Assembly: GCA_041488095.1 (NCBI GenBank) | Contig: JBGPOP010000002.1 | Location: 62,001 to 126,000, forward strand | Direction of reading: 5' to 3' | Source of the DNA: DASYPQ01 sp041488095 | Lineage (GTDB): Bacteria; Planctomycetota; UBA1135; GCA-002686595 | Length of the DNA: 64,000 nucleotides | In this document: positions 42,611-50,979 of the stretch, in pieces | Numbering within the stretch: the first letter of the stretch is position 1 | Layout of the letters: each line of letters starts with the position of its first letter | Program-made: the position numbers and the translations under genes | Notes under the pieces: model-generated | Seen by the model: the letters and a program-made list of their open reading frames with translations, nothing else | Told to the model about the DNA's origin: nothing | Databases searched by the model: none

Positions 42611-43833
42611 AGCGCTCGGCCCTCGCCGGAGCTCTCCTCGTGCTCGCCGGGAGCTTCGCCGTGCTGGGGATCGCCTGGCCCGCGGTCCGCGCTGCGATCG
42701 TCGGGACGAGCGACCGCGCGCCGGGCGAGTTCGGGAAGGGCGCGAGCCCGGGGGCGCGTGCGCTCGTCGCCGAGGCGCTGCAGCGCCTCGATCCGGCGAG
42801 GATCCTCGACGTCCACGCGCACGTCGCGGGAGCCGGCGCGGACGGCAGCGGCTGCGAGCTCGACCCGGCGATGAGGTCCTGGCTCCATCCCTGGCGCAGG
42901 CTGCAGCTCTCGATCTACCTCGCAGCGGCCGGCGTCGACGACCTCGAGCACGGCGAGGAGCAATGCGTCGCGCGGCTGCTTTCTCTGGCTCGCGGCCGCA
43001 TCGTCGTCCTCGGGCTCGATCGGCGCTACCGCCCGGACGGGAGCGTCGATCCGGAGGGGACGGCGCTCCATGTGCCGAACGACTACGTCCTGCGCCTCGC
43101 GGCGGAGCATCCGGGCGTCCTCGTGCCGGCGGTCTCGGTGCACCCGTACCGGCCGGATGCGCTGGCGGAGCTCGACCGCTGCGCCGCGCGCGGCGCGAAG
43201 CTCGTCAAGTGGCTGCCGAACTCGATGGGGATCGATCCGGCGGACCCGCGCTGCGACGCCTTCTACGCGCGGATGAGGGAGCGCGGGATGGTGCTCCTGT
43301 CGCACGCGGGCGACGAGGACGCGCTCGCGGCGGGCGAGCAGCAGCTCGGGAACCCGCTCAGGCTGAGGCGGGCGCTCGATCACGGAGTCAAGGTGATCGT
43401 GGCGCACTGTGGGTCGGCGGGGGAGGGCCAGGACCTCGACGACCCGGCGCGGGGGAAGACCGCGAACTTCGATCTCTTCCTGCGCCTGATGGACGATCCG
43501 CGCTACCTCGGGCTCGTGTACGGCGACCTGTCGGCGATCGCCTTTCGGAACCGCTCGACGCGGGTGCTGCGGACGCTGCTCGAGCGGACGGATTTGCATG
43601 CGCGGCTCGTCGACGGGACCGACTGGCCGCTGCCCGCGATCCGGGTCCTCACGCCGATGCGCAGGCTCGAGCGCGAGGGATTCCTTACCCGTGAAGAGCG
43701 TCGGGCGCTCGACGAGGTCTTCGAGTACGACCCGCGGCTCTTCGACCTGGCGCTGAAGCGCACCGTGCACGGCCGGCACGGCCAGCGGTTCGAGCCGGAG
43801 GTGTTCCTCTCGAAGCCCGATCTCGGGCTCTGA
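42607..43833 (+). CDS. Membrane-anchored metal-dependent hydrolase (amidohydrolase fold)
   Basis: This 408-residue protein has an N-terminal hydrophobic helix (ALAGALLVLAGSFAVLGIAWP) and a TIM-barrel amidohydrolase_2-type domain. It shows DVHAHVAG (strand-1 HxH, about residue 68), GAKLVKWLPNSMGID, LLSHAGDED, VIVAHCGSAGEGQD and the late Asp in LVDGTDWPLPAIRVL. These give the expected metal ligands. The substrate class cannot be named. GTG 42607 overlaps the upstream stop. The active domain is probably on the outer side of the membrane. It ends 6 nt from the convergent ClC gene. Confidence 0.75.
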   Translation: MKRSALAGALLVLAGSFAVLGIAWPAVRAAIVGTSDRAPGEFGKGASPGARALVAEALQRLDPARILDVHAHVAGAGADGSGCELDPAMRSWLHPWRRLQLSIYLAAAGVDDLEHGEEQCVARLLSLARGRIVVLGLDRRYRPDGSVDPEGTALHVPNDYVLRLAAEHPGVLVPAVSVHPYRPDALAELDRCAARGAKLVKWLPNSMGIDPADPRCDAFYARMRERGMVLLSHAGDEDALAAGEQQLGNPLRLRRALDHGVKVIVAHCGSAGEGQDLDDPARGKTANFDLFLRLMDDPRYLGLVYGDLSAIAFRNRSTRVLRTLLERTDLHARLVDGTDWPLPAIRVLTPMRRLEREGFLTREERRALDEVFEYDPRLFDLALKRTVHGRHGQRFEPEVFLSKPDLGL

Positions 43834-43839
43834 CCCGGA

Positions 43840-45600
43840 TCAGGTGGAGCCGGCCTCGACGGCCTTCACGCCCTGCGCCATCGTGAGCAGGAGGTCCGTC
43901 TTCGCAATGCTCCCGACCAGCGTTCGCTGCCTGCCCCTTTCGACGACGGGGATGCGCTCACCCGAGTGCCGCGAGAATTTCTGGAGCGTCTGTGCCAGCG
44001 TGTCCTCCGGGGTCACGGTCGGGAAGTCGTCGTGCATGAGGTCCTGCGCGATCGCGAGCTTGGCCAGATCCTCGTCGTTCAGGTGCGGCTTGATGTCGTG
44101 CAAGGGGATCACCCCGCGGAACTCCCTCTGCTCCCCGACCACGAAGAGGTTGTGGTGCCGGTTCTTGACGAACGCCTGCACGATCTCGGGGAAGCGCGCC
44201 GCGTCGCTCACGCAGATCGGGTCCTTCTTCATCAGGTCCCGGACGAGCATTCTTTCCAGGGGCAGCGCCTCGGGCGCAGCCTCGCGCGGCCCGCGCGCGA
44301 GGGAGTAGATCGATTCCCTGCGCACCGCGCACGCGACCGTGTACGCGGTCACGCACGCGAGCATCAAGGGCAGGATGATCTCGTGGGAGAGCGTCATGTC
44401 GAACAGGATCAACATCGCCGTCAGCGGCGCGTGCGTCGTCGCGGCGAGGAACGCTCCCATCCCGACCAGCGCGTAGGCGTGCGGCCCGGCCGTCGCGGTC
44501 GGGAAGACCGCATGCGCGCCCGTCCCGACCAGCGCTCCGAGCGCGCCTCCCACGAGGAGCGTCGGGGTGAACACGCCCCCCACCGCGCCCGAGCCCATCG
44601 TGCTCGCCGTCGCGGCGAGCTTCCAGGCCAGCAGCGCGAGGATCGCCGTCCAGGCCCAGTCGACCTGCAGGATCATCGACAGCGCGCCGTACCCGTTGCC
44701 CCACACGAAGGGGTGCTGCACCGAGATCAGGCCGACGACGAGCCCGCCCGCCCCGAGGTGCGCCCACGCCGGCGCGCGCCAACGCTGGAAGAGTCGCCCA
44801 CTCCACTCGAGCAGCCCGATGAAGAGCGGCGCCCCCGCGCCCGCGGCGAGGCCGAGGACCAGGTAGGAGAGGAGCTCGAGCGACGACACCAGGTGGAAGG
44901 CGGGCACCTGGAACAGCGGTGCCCCGCCCAGCAGCGCCCGGGACACGACCGTCGCCATCGCCGAGGCGACGATCAGCGGCCCGAAGGTGGCCATCGCGAT
45001 GGAACCCAGGACGATCTCGGCCACGAACAGCGCTCCTCCGATCGGCGCGTTGTAGGCTGACGCGATCCCCGACGCGGCGCCGCAGGCGACCATCAGGCGC
45101 AGGCGCGCGCGCGGGAGCTTGGCCGTCCTCCCCACGAACGAGGCGAGCATCGCCGCGAGCTGCACCATCGGACCCTCGCGGCCGAGCGACCCGCCCGAGG
45201 CGATCGAGAACACCGACGAGAGGATCCTCACGAGAGTCGGCGGCGTGGGGATGGCGCCGTCGCCGATCGTCACGGCTTCCATGTAGTCGGTCGAGGGCCT
45301 GCCCTTGGCGAGACGCGCGCCGAAGTACAGGGCGAATCCCGCCAGCAGGCCGCCCGCCGTCGGGACCAGCAGCCGGTGCCACGGGGCGAGCTTCTCGGCG
45401 GCCTCCTCGATGGGGAGGCGGCTGTCGGTGAGGACCCACTGCACGCGGTCGCACAGGCCGCGGAAGGCCGGGCCGGACAGACCCCCCAGGCATCCGACCG
45501 CCGCTGCCCAGAGGTAGGTGACGAATCCCTCGCCGGGACCCAGCCGCTCCATCAGCCGCAGCCACAGGCGCAGGAGCCTCTGGATCGGCGGGACGTCCAT
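43840..45600 (-). CDS. ClC-family chloride channel/transporter with CBS pair
   Basis: The 586-residue protein has the ClC core (residues about 25-440): SGGSLGREGPMVQLAAML includes the gating Glu of GREGP (about residue 139), AYNAPIGGALFVAEIVLGS, and GSGAVGGVFTPTLLVGGALG is the GxFxP anion-binding motif. Two CBS domains follow (about 455-586, MLVRDLMKKDPICVSDAARF and QDLMHDDFPTVTPEDTLAQT) that may sense nucleotides. The gating Glu allows H+/Cl- exchange. ATG 45600 is the first start near the membrane domain; longer frames have no family support. It is divergent from the BMC locus. Confidence 0.9.
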   Translation of the reverse strand: MDVPPIQRLLRLWLRLMERLGPGEGFVTYLWAAAVGCLGGLSGPAFRGLCDRVQWVLTDSRLPIEEAAEKLAPWHRLLVPTAGGLLAGFALYFGARLAKGRPSTDYMEAVTIGDGAIPTPPTLVRILSSVFSIASGGSLGREGPMVQLAAMLASFVGRTAKLPRARLRLMVACGAASGIASAYNAPIGGALFVAEIVLGSIAMATFGPLIVASAMATVVSRALLGGAPLFQVPAFHLVSSLELLSYLVLGLAAGAGAPLFIGLLEWSGRLFQRWRAPAWAHLGAGGLVVGLISVQHPFVWGNGYGALSMILQVDWAWTAILALLAWKLAATASTMGSGAVGGVFTPTLLVGGALGALVGTGAHAVFPTATAGPHAYALVGMGAFLAATTHAPLTAMLILFDMTLSHEIILPLMLACVTAYTVACAVRRESIYSLARGPREAAPEALPLERMLVRDLMKKDPICVSDAARFPEIVQAFVKNRHHNLFVVGEQREFRGVIPLHDIKPHLNDEDLAKLAIAQDLMHDDFPTVTPEDTLAQTLQKFSRHSGERIPVVERGRQRTLVGSIAKTDLLLTMAQGVKAVEAGST

Positions 45601-45722
45601 CACGCGCGAGCTTACGCTCGCCGGCGCGCGAGACAAGCCGACCGTTGGAGCCCGATGCTCGCGCGAGGTGCAGGCCAAGTACCGAACAACGTCGCCTTCG
45701 CCCGCGTTCCGCCTTCCTCCGA

Positions 45723-45750
45723 TTGAGATCGGGGGGCCGGGGGGTAGACT
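45723..45750 (+). promoter_or_regulatory. Predicted promoter of the BMC locus (TTGAGA - 16 nt - TAGACT)
   Basis: TTGAGA (45723-45728) and TAGACT (45745-45750) give the best -35/-10 pair in the 228-nt gap between the ClC gene and the first shell gene. The leader to ATG 45829 would be about 70 nt. No operator or riboswitch is recognised in it. Confidence 0.5.
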
Positions 45751-45828
45751 CCTCGCCCTGCGCCCAGGTCCGGCTCGCGAGCGCGAGCCTGCCGCCCTCG
45801 GTGCGCGCGGAGGCAACGCGAGGAGCAC

Positions 45829-46173
45829 ATGAAGCCGACAGCTCTCGGGATGGTCGAGACCAAGGGTCTCGTGGGTGCGATCGAGGCCGGCGATGCGATG
45901 GTCAAGGCCGCCATGGTCGATCTGTTCGGCAAGGAGAGGGCGACCGCCGGCTACGTGACCATGTTCGTCGTCGGAGAGGTGGGCGCCGTCAAGGCCGCGA
46001 CCGACGCCGGGGCTGCGGCCGCGCGGCGCGTCGGAGAGCTCGTCAGCGTGCACGTCATCCCGCGCCCGCACGACCAGCTGTGGAGGATCCTGCCGGCGAT
46101 GCATCCCGGCGCGGGCGGTGGTCATCCTGCCGCGAGCGGCGGCGGCAAGGGCGCGGCCAAGCAGGCCGAATAG
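45829..46173 (+). CDS. BMC-H microcompartment shell protein (hexamer)
   Basis: The 114-residue protein is a single BMC domain (PF00936): ALGMVETKGLVGAIEAGDAM, VTMFVVGEVGAVKAATDAGA and RVGELVSVHVIPRPHDQLW, the EutM/PduA/CcmK pattern that forms the flat hexagonal tiles of the shell. The C-terminal 25 residues are Gly/Ala/Lys-rich and are not part of the fold. It is the first gene of the microcompartment group and 32 nt before the aldehyde dehydrogenase. A second, closely related BMC-H gene lies at 48103. Confidence 0.95.
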   Translation: MKPTALGMVETKGLVGAIEAGDAMVKAAMVDLFGKERATAGYVTMFVVGEVGAVKAATDAGAAAARRVGELVSVHVIPRPHDQLWRILPAMHPGAGGGHPAASGGGKGAAKQAE

Positions 46174-46205
46174 GGACCTGCGCGAGTCCCTGAGGTCTCC
46201 TCGCC

Positions 46206-48062
46206 GTGGCCGATCTCGACCCCGACCTGCGCGCACTCCAAGAGGTGCGCGATCTCGTCGCGCGCGCGAAGGCGGCCTGCGAGGCGATCCACGGCTACGA
46301 CCAGCAGCGGACCGATGCCCTGTGCTCCGCGATGGCCAAGGCCGCCGCAGCCGCTGCGGGCGACCTTGGGCGCCTCGCCGTCGAAGAGACCGGCATCGGG
46401 CGCGTCCACTACAAGATTCTGAAAAATCTGTTCGGTGCCGAGGGGACGTGGGCCTCGATCCGCGGCGAGAAGACGGTCGGCATCATCTCGCGCGACGAGA
46501 AGAACGGCGTGATCGAGGTCGCGACGCCTGCCGGCGTGATCGCAGGGATCATCCCGACGACGAACCCGACCTCGACCGCGATCTACAAGGCGTTGATCGC
46601 GGTCAAGGGAAGGAACGCGATCGTGATCAGCCCGCACCCGCGCGCGCGCCGCTGCATCCGCGAGACGGTCGAGGTGATGCGCCGCGCGATCGAACGCACC
46701 GGAGGGCCTCCTGATCTCGTCAGCTGCCTCTCGAACCCGACGATCGAGTCGACCGGCGCGCTGATGAAGCACAAGGACGTCGCGCTCGTTCTCGCGACCG
46801 GCGGATCGGGCCTCGTCCAGGCGGCCTACAGCTCGGGCAAGCCGGCCTACGGTGTCGGCCCCGGCAACGTGCCCGCGTACGTCGACCGCTCGGCCGACGT
46901 GCCGTGGGCCGCGCAGGCGATCACCGCGAGCCAGAGCTTCGACAACGGGACGCTGTGCTGCTCGGAGCAGGGCGTCGTGCTCGACCAGCCGATCGCCGAA
47001 CGCTTCCTCGGAGAGATGCGGCGGCGCGGCGCCTACCTCGCCGACGAGCGCGAGACGCAGCTCCTGGGGAGGCTGTGCAACCAGCGCGGGGGAATGAACC
47101 CCGACGTCGTCGGGCTCGATCCCTGGAGGATCGCCGAGATGGCCGGGTTCCCCGTGCCGCGGCACACGACCGTCCTGCTCGCCCACCAGGGCGGCGTCGG
47201 GAAGGACTGGCCGCTCTCGATCGAGATCCTGGCGCCGATCCTCTCGGTGCACACGGTCGACGGCTGGCGCGAGGGCTGCCGCACGTGCATCGCCATGCTC
47301 GAGTTCGGAGGCCTCGGCCACACCCTGGCGATCTACGCCCGCGACCAGACGGTGCTCGACGCGTTCTTCCTCGAGAAGCCGGCCAACCGGATCCTCGTCA
47401 ACGGCCCGGCGTCGCAGGGCGCGGTCGGCTACAGCACGAACCTCGTGCCCTCGATGTCGCTCGGCTGCGGGCCCCAGGCGGGGAACATCACCTCGGACAA
47501 CATCACGGCCAGGCACCTCGTCAACATCAAGCGCGTGGCGTACCTGAAACGCGACTGGGCCGACATCGAGCGCAAGGACCACGCGCGCGCCGCGGCGATG
47601 ATGGGTGGCGACGACCCGGCGCCCCGCGGGAGCGGGCTGCCCGGCGATCCGGCGCTCGCCGCGGCGAGCCCGACGACCCGATCGTCCGCGTTCGCCGCCG
47701 AGGTGCGCAGCAACTGGCAGGGCAATCCTGCGATGGGCGCGTCGGCGGAGAAGCCTGCGCTGGCGCCCCCTTCCTCCAGCGCAACGGTCACGCGGTTCCC
47801 GCTGCGACCTCCCGTGCAGGCTGCGCAGAAGTCCGCGCCGACCTTCGCGCGAACGAGCGAGCCATCCGGTTTCGGAGCGGGTGGAGCCGCGGTCGCGACC
47901 CTGATCGCGCGACCCGCGACGAAGGCCAACCCCTACGTCGGCGCTGCGCTCTCGCCTTCCGAGATCCAGACGCTGATGCAGCACGCCGGATCCGGCTGCC
48001 CGCTGGGCCCCTGCAAGGGCTGCCCCCACTACGAGATCCCGACCTGCGCCTGCACCGCCTGA
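46206..48062 (+). CDS. CoA-acylating aldehyde dehydrogenase with Cys-rich tail (BMC core enzyme)
   Basis: The 618-residue protein has an EutE/PduP/AdhE-type aldehyde dehydrogenase core (about 1-460): AGVIAGIIPTTNPTSTAIYK, VLATGGSGLVQAAYSSGKPA, and SFDNGTLCCSEQGVVLD with the catalytic Cys at 251 (252 is also Cys). It should oxidise an aldehyde to acyl-CoA with NAD+ inside the compartment. After the core comes an Ala/Ser/Pro linker (about 460-575). A short helix (LSPSEIQTLMQHAG, about 582-595) follows that could be an encapsulation peptide. The tail has five cysteines at 598, 603, 606, 614 and 616. GTG 46206 is the start. Confidence 0.88.
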   Translation: MADLDPDLRALQEVRDLVARAKAACEAIHGYDQQRTDALCSAMAKAAAAAAGDLGRLAVEETGIGRVHYKILKNLFGAEGTWASIRGEKTVGIISRDEKNGVIEVATPAGVIAGIIPTTNPTSTAIYKALIAVKGRNAIVISPHPRARRCIRETVEVMRRAIERTGGPPDLVSCLSNPTIESTGALMKHKDVALVLATGGSGLVQAAYSSGKPAYGVGPGNVPAYVDRSADVPWAAQAITASQSFDNGTLCCSEQGVVLDQPIAERFLGEMRRRGAYLADERETQLLGRLCNQRGGMNPDVVGLDPWRIAEMAGFPVPRHTTVLLAHQGGVGKDWPLSIEILAPILSVHTVDGWREGCRTCIAMLEFGGLGHTLAIYARDQTVLDAFFLEKPANRILVNGPASQGAVGYSTNLVPSMSLGCGPQAGNITSDNITARHLVNIKRVAYLKRDWADIERKDHARAAAMMGGDDPAPRGSGLPGDPALAAASPTTRSSAFAAEVRSNWQGNPAMGASAEKPALAPPSSSATVTRFPLRPPVQAAQKSAPTFARTSEPSGFGAGGAAVATLIARPATKANPYVGAALSPSEIQTLMQHAGSGCPLGPCKGCPHYEIPTCACTA

Positions 48063-48102
48063 TCCGACCCACACACCCCCATATCAAGGAAAGGGAAACC
48101 CG

Positions 48103-48387
48103 ATGGCAGACAGCATGATCGCCCTGGGCCTGATCGAGACCAAGGGCCTCGTCGGCGCGGTCGAGGCGGCTGACGCGATGTGCAAGGCGGCCAAGGTGAC
48201 ACTGCTTGGCAAGGAGATCTCCGGCGCCGCGCTCGTCACCGTCATGGTGCGCGGCGAGGTCGGCGCTGTGAAGGCCGCGACCGAGGCCGGAGCTGCCGCA
48301 GCCAAGCGCGTCGGCGAGCTGGTCAGCGTGCACGTGATCCCGCGTCCAGCGCAGGACCTCGAGCGCTTCCTGCCGCCGATACCGTGA
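48103..48387 (+). CDS. BMC-H microcompartment shell protein (second hexamer)
   Basis: A 94-residue single BMC domain: MIALGLIETKGLVGAVEAAD, ALVTVMVRGEVGAVKAATEA and KRVGELVSVHVIPRPAQDLE. It lacks the Gly/Ala tail of the first copy and is likely the main facet tile. AAGGAAAGGG before the ATG is the strongest ribosome-binding region of the locus, which fits a high-copy shell protein. It lies 40 nt after the aldehyde dehydrogenase. Confidence 0.95.
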   Translation: MADSMIALGLIETKGLVGAVEAADAMCKAAKVTLLGKEISGAALVTVMVRGEVGAVKAATEAGAAAAKRVGELVSVHVIPRPAQDLERFLPPIP

Positions 48388-48442
48388 CCCCGTGCCGCAA
48401 GCGCTCATCACGGGTTCGCAAGGGATCCGTGAGCGGCCACGC

Positions 48443-49081
48443 ATGACCACGAACATCGAACTGCGCGGCGCGGTCTTCATCGACAAGATGCAGCCGCAGT
48501 TCGCCGCGACCGTAGCGACGAACTCGGAGGGGTTCTTCCCCGTCGCCGGGGAGGCGAGCTTCTGGCTCGAGGTGAGACCGGGCATCGTGATCAACCGGCT
48601 GATGGACGTCGCGCTCAAGAGCTGCGACGTGAAGCCGGGCGCGCTGATCACCGAGCGGAGCTACGGCACGCTCGAGGTGCACGCGGGCGACCAGGGCCAG
48701 GTGCGGCAGGCGGGAGCGCTGATCCTGAAGGCAGCCGGTCTCGAATCCTCGGACGCCCTCGCGCCGAACGTGATGACGAGCGAGACGATCCGCAAGATCA
48801 GCGAGCACCAGGCGATGATGATCAACAAGTCGCGCTCCGGGATGCTCGTGCTCGGCGACGACACGCTGTACACGCTCGAGGTGAACCCGGCGATCTACGT
48901 GGTGCTCGCGGCGAACGAGGCGGAAAAGGCCTCGCCCATCCGGCTGGTCGGCCTCGGTCCGCAGGGCGCGGTGGGGAGGCTCCGGCTGGCGGGCACGGAC
49001 GCGGAGATCGACGAGGCGGTCAAGGCGGTGAACCGGGCGCTCGCGGGGGTCGCGGGGCGGCCGAACACGGGGATCGACTGA
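48443..49081 (+). CDS. Divergent tandem-BMC shell protein (BMC-T-like)
   Basis: The 212-residue protein is not an obvious standard BMC protein. Two segments nevertheless show the beta-alpha-beta-beta-alpha order of the BMC fold: SFWLEVRPGIVINRLMDVAL with GTLEVHAGDQGQVRQAGALI, and LYTLEVNPAIYVVLAANEAE with GRLRLAGTDAEIDEAVKAVN. A two-domain shell protein would form a trimeric pseudohexamer, as EutL or PduB do. It has none of the PduL motifs, so it is not that acyltransferase. ATG 48443 is chosen; GTG 48392 would add 17 low-complexity residues. Its stop overlaps the next gene (TGATG). Assignment is by pattern and context. Confidence 0.65.
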   Translation: MTTNIELRGAVFIDKMQPQFAATVATNSEGFFPVAGEASFWLEVRPGIVINRLMDVALKSCDVKPGALITERSYGTLEVHAGDQGQVRQAGALILKAAGLESSDALAPNVMTSETIRKISEHQAMMINKSRSGMLVLGDDTLYTLEVNPAIYVVLAANEAEKASPIRLVGLGPQGAVGRLRLAGTDAEIDEAVKAVNRALAGVAGRPNTGID

Positions 49082-49425
49082 TGTTCCTCGGGCGCGTGGT
49101 GGGGGAGGTGTGGGCCACCCGGAAGGCCGAAGACCTGCGCGGCCTGCGGCTGCTCGTGATCCAGGCGCTGGACGAGCGCCGCGATCCGGGCGCGAGGAAG
49201 GTGACGCCGGTCGTCGCGGCCGACCCGCTCGGAGCGGACGTCGGGGAGCACGTGATCGTGGCCTTCGGCAAGGCCGCGCGCGTGGCGTGCGGTGGGGATG
49301 GCGACTACGCGTTCGAGGCGGCGATCGTGGGGATCGTGGACGACTTCGACGTGCCCGGGGCGCCGGAGGAGTGGAGGCTCGAGGATGTGCTCGACTGGCG
49401 TGCTGCGCGCGGAGGCGGCCCATGA
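49081..49425 (+). CDS. BMC-P vertex protein (EutN/CcmL pentamer), copy 1
   Basis: A 114-residue EutN/CcmL-family protein (PF03319): MFLGRVVGEVWATRKAEDLR, LRLLVIQALDE, PVVAADPLGADVGEHVIVAF and AARVACGG. These OB-like proteins form pentamers that close the vertices of the shell. The C-terminal 30 residues extend beyond the usual 85-95. The start overlaps the preceding stop and the stop overlaps the next ATG, so the three genes are translationally linked. Confidence 0.93.
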   Translation: MFLGRVVGEVWATRKAEDLRGLRLLVIQALDERRDPGARKVTPVVAADPLGADVGEHVIVAFGKAARVACGGDGDYAFEAAIVGIVDDFDVPGAPEEWRLEDVLDWRAARGGGP

Positions 49426-49808
49426 TGGTCGGCACGGTGGTCGGCCACGTGTGGGCCACGAAGAAGGATCCGACCCTGGCTGGCCTGCGCTTCCTGGTCG
49501 TGCAGCCGTTCACGCTGGGGGAGCCGACGGCCGAGACGCTCGTCGCCGTCGATCCGCTGGGGGCCGGGATCGGCGAGAGGGTGCTGGTCGTGTTCGGGCG
49601 CGCCGCGCGCCACGCGATCGGTCGCGGGCAGGACATCGGTTTCCAGGTCGCGGTGTCGGCGATCATCGACAGGATGGAGCTCGAGGACGGGCGCGTGATC
49701 GGGCCCGTTGCCGAGCTGGACTCGCTGCCCCCGGGGCCCTCGGGCCCCTCCGCGGCGGAGAAAGGCTCCGCGGCCAAGCGGATGCCGGAAATCAAGCGAC
49801 TCACGTGA
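49422..49808 (+). CDS. BMC-P vertex protein (EutN/CcmL pentamer), copy 2
   Basis: A 128-residue EutN/CcmL-family protein: MVGTVVGHVWATKKDPTLAG, LRFLVVQPFTLG, VAVDPLGAGIGERVLVVFGR and ARHAIGRG. A C-terminal extension of about 35 residues (Pro/Ser/Ala/Lys-rich) is not part of the pentamer fold. ATG 49422 overlaps copy 1's stop; a second ATG at 49425 is possible. Two different vertex proteins could share or alternate vertices. Confidence 0.93.
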   Translation: MMVGTVVGHVWATKKDPTLAGLRFLVVQPFTLGEPTAETLVAVDPLGAGIGERVLVVFGRAARHAIGRGQDIGFQVAVSAIIDRMELEDGRVIGPVAELDSLPPGPSGPSAAEKGSAAKRMPEIKRLT

Positions 49809-49829
49809 GGATGAGGGACAGGAGCTGAG

Positions 49830-50426
49830 ATGAACCGCAACGACGTGAACCCGGAACTGCGCGACGACGTCGCGCTCGAGGCCTGCATCGGCCTCCTGGA
49901 GCTGTGCTCGGTCGCGAAGGGTGTCGAGGTGGCCGACGCGGTGCTCAAGGAGGCACAGGTCGAGATGCTGTTCGCGACCAACGTGCAGCCGGGGAAGTAC
50001 GTGATGCTCTATTCCGGCAGCGTGAAGGACGTCGAGGTCTCGACGGCGAGGGGAGCGCAGCTCGCCGGCACCGACCTCGTCGATCGCCTGGTGATCCAGC
50101 AGGTGCACGAGCAGGTCGTGCCGATGCTGCGGAGGCGCGGCGGGAAGATCAACGGCGTGCTCGACGCGATCGGGGTGATCGAGACGACGACGGTGGCGGC
50201 GTCGATCATCGCCTGCGATCTTGCGTTGAAGACGGCGACGGTCGATCTGATCGACTTCAGGATCGCCAACGGGCTCGGCGGGAAAAGCTTCTTCGTGGTG
50301 ACGGGCGAGGTCAGCGACGTGCGCAGCTCGGTCGCGGCGGGAGCGCGGATGGCGCAGGAGCGCGGGCTCCTGCTGCGCGAGGTGGTGATCCCGCGCCCGC
50401 ATCCGGAGCTCGTGCGGCACCTGTGA
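49830..50426 (+). CDS. Tandem-BMC shell protein (BMC-T, trimer)
   Basis: The 198-residue protein has two BMC domains: residues about 17-95 (EACIGLLELCSVAKGVEVAD, YVMLYSGSVKDVEVSTARGA) and about 112-198 (AIGVIETTTVAASIIACDLA, FFVVTGEVSDVRSSVAAGAR, REVVIPRPHPELVRHL). This is the PduT/CsoS1D-like layout that forms trimers with a larger, possibly gated pore. No central Fe-S Cys motif like PduT's is obvious. It follows BMC-P copy 2 by 21 nt. Confidence 0.9.
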   Translation: MNRNDVNPELRDDVALEACIGLLELCSVAKGVEVADAVLKEAQVEMLFATNVQPGKYVMLYSGSVKDVEVSTARGAQLAGTDLVDRLVIQQVHEQVVPMLRRRGGKINGVLDAIGVIETTTVAASIIACDLALKTATVDLIDFRIANGLGGKSFFVVTGEVSDVRSSVAAGARMAQERGLLLREVVIPRPHPELVRHL

Positions 50427-50454
50427 GGAGTTTCTCGCGCACCGGGATCGAGCC

Positions 50455-50979
50455 ATGCCCCGCCGCTTCCTGACCGTCGAGGACTTGCGCCGCCTGTGCG
50501 AAGGCGGAGGGGCGCGCGAGATCGTCGTCGACGAGCAGACGATCGTCACGCCACAGGCGATGGAGGAGGCGCAGCGCATCGGCGTCGCGATCCGCAGCGG
50601 TGCGGGCGGCCAATACGTCGAGCCGGCCCCCGACCGCGGACCGGATGCGGAGGTCGCGCAGCGGGCGCTGCCGCATCTGCCGGAGCCGGTCGACGAGTCG
50701 CTCGGAGTGGGGCACGGGGTGGTCGTGACGGCGGTGGGGAAGAACCGGCCGGGGGTGCTCGCCGAGATCACGAGCACGCTCGCGAAGATGGATGCGAACG
50801 TGCTCGACATCTCGCAGAAGATGATCGAAGGCTATTTCCACATGGTCTTGACCGTCGAGCTGCCGCCGGGCGTGTCGTTCGGCGAGGTCAAGCGCTGCCT
50901 GGAGTGCCTCGGCGGGCCGGACGACTACGTCGTCCGCGTGATGCACGAGCGGGTGTTCCGCTTCATGCACAGGATCTGA
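50455..50979 (+). CDS. EutQ-N-like segment fused to UPF0237-type ACT domain
   Basis: A 174-residue protein in two parts. Residues about 4-47 (FLTVEDLRRLCEGGGAREIV, TIVTPQAMEEAQRIGVAI) resemble the N-terminal segment of EutQ and related microcompartment proteins (LITxxDIR...IITPEAREVAExLG). Residues about 85-170 form an ACT domain of the UPF0237 type (VVVTAVGKNRPGVLAEITST, MDANVLDISQKMIEGYFHM). UPF0237 ACT proteins normally sit beside DUF711, which is found here one gene on. ACT domains usually bind amino acids or other small effectors. The fusion suggests that the ACT/DUF711 pair acts with this microcompartment. It lies 28 nt after the BMC-T gene. Confidence 0.75.
   Translation: MPRRFLTVEDLRRLCEGGGAREIVVDEQTIVTPQAMEEAQRIGVAIRSGAGGQYVEPAPDRGPDAEVAQRALPHLPEPVDESLGVGHGVVVTAVGKNRPGVLAEITSTLAKMDANVLDISQKMIEGYFHMVLTVELPPGVSFGEVKRCLECLGGPDDYVVRVMHERVFRFMHRI

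Noticed and set aside
45601..46236. N-terminal extension of the ClC gene into the BMC promoter region
   Set aside because: The extra sequence is opposite the first shell gene and has no ClC similarity. ATG 45600 gives a normal start.
48443..49081. PduL phosphotransacylase
   Set aside because: The expected N-terminal SNRHVHL-type and central zinc-site histidine motifs are absent; the BMC-fold pattern fits better.
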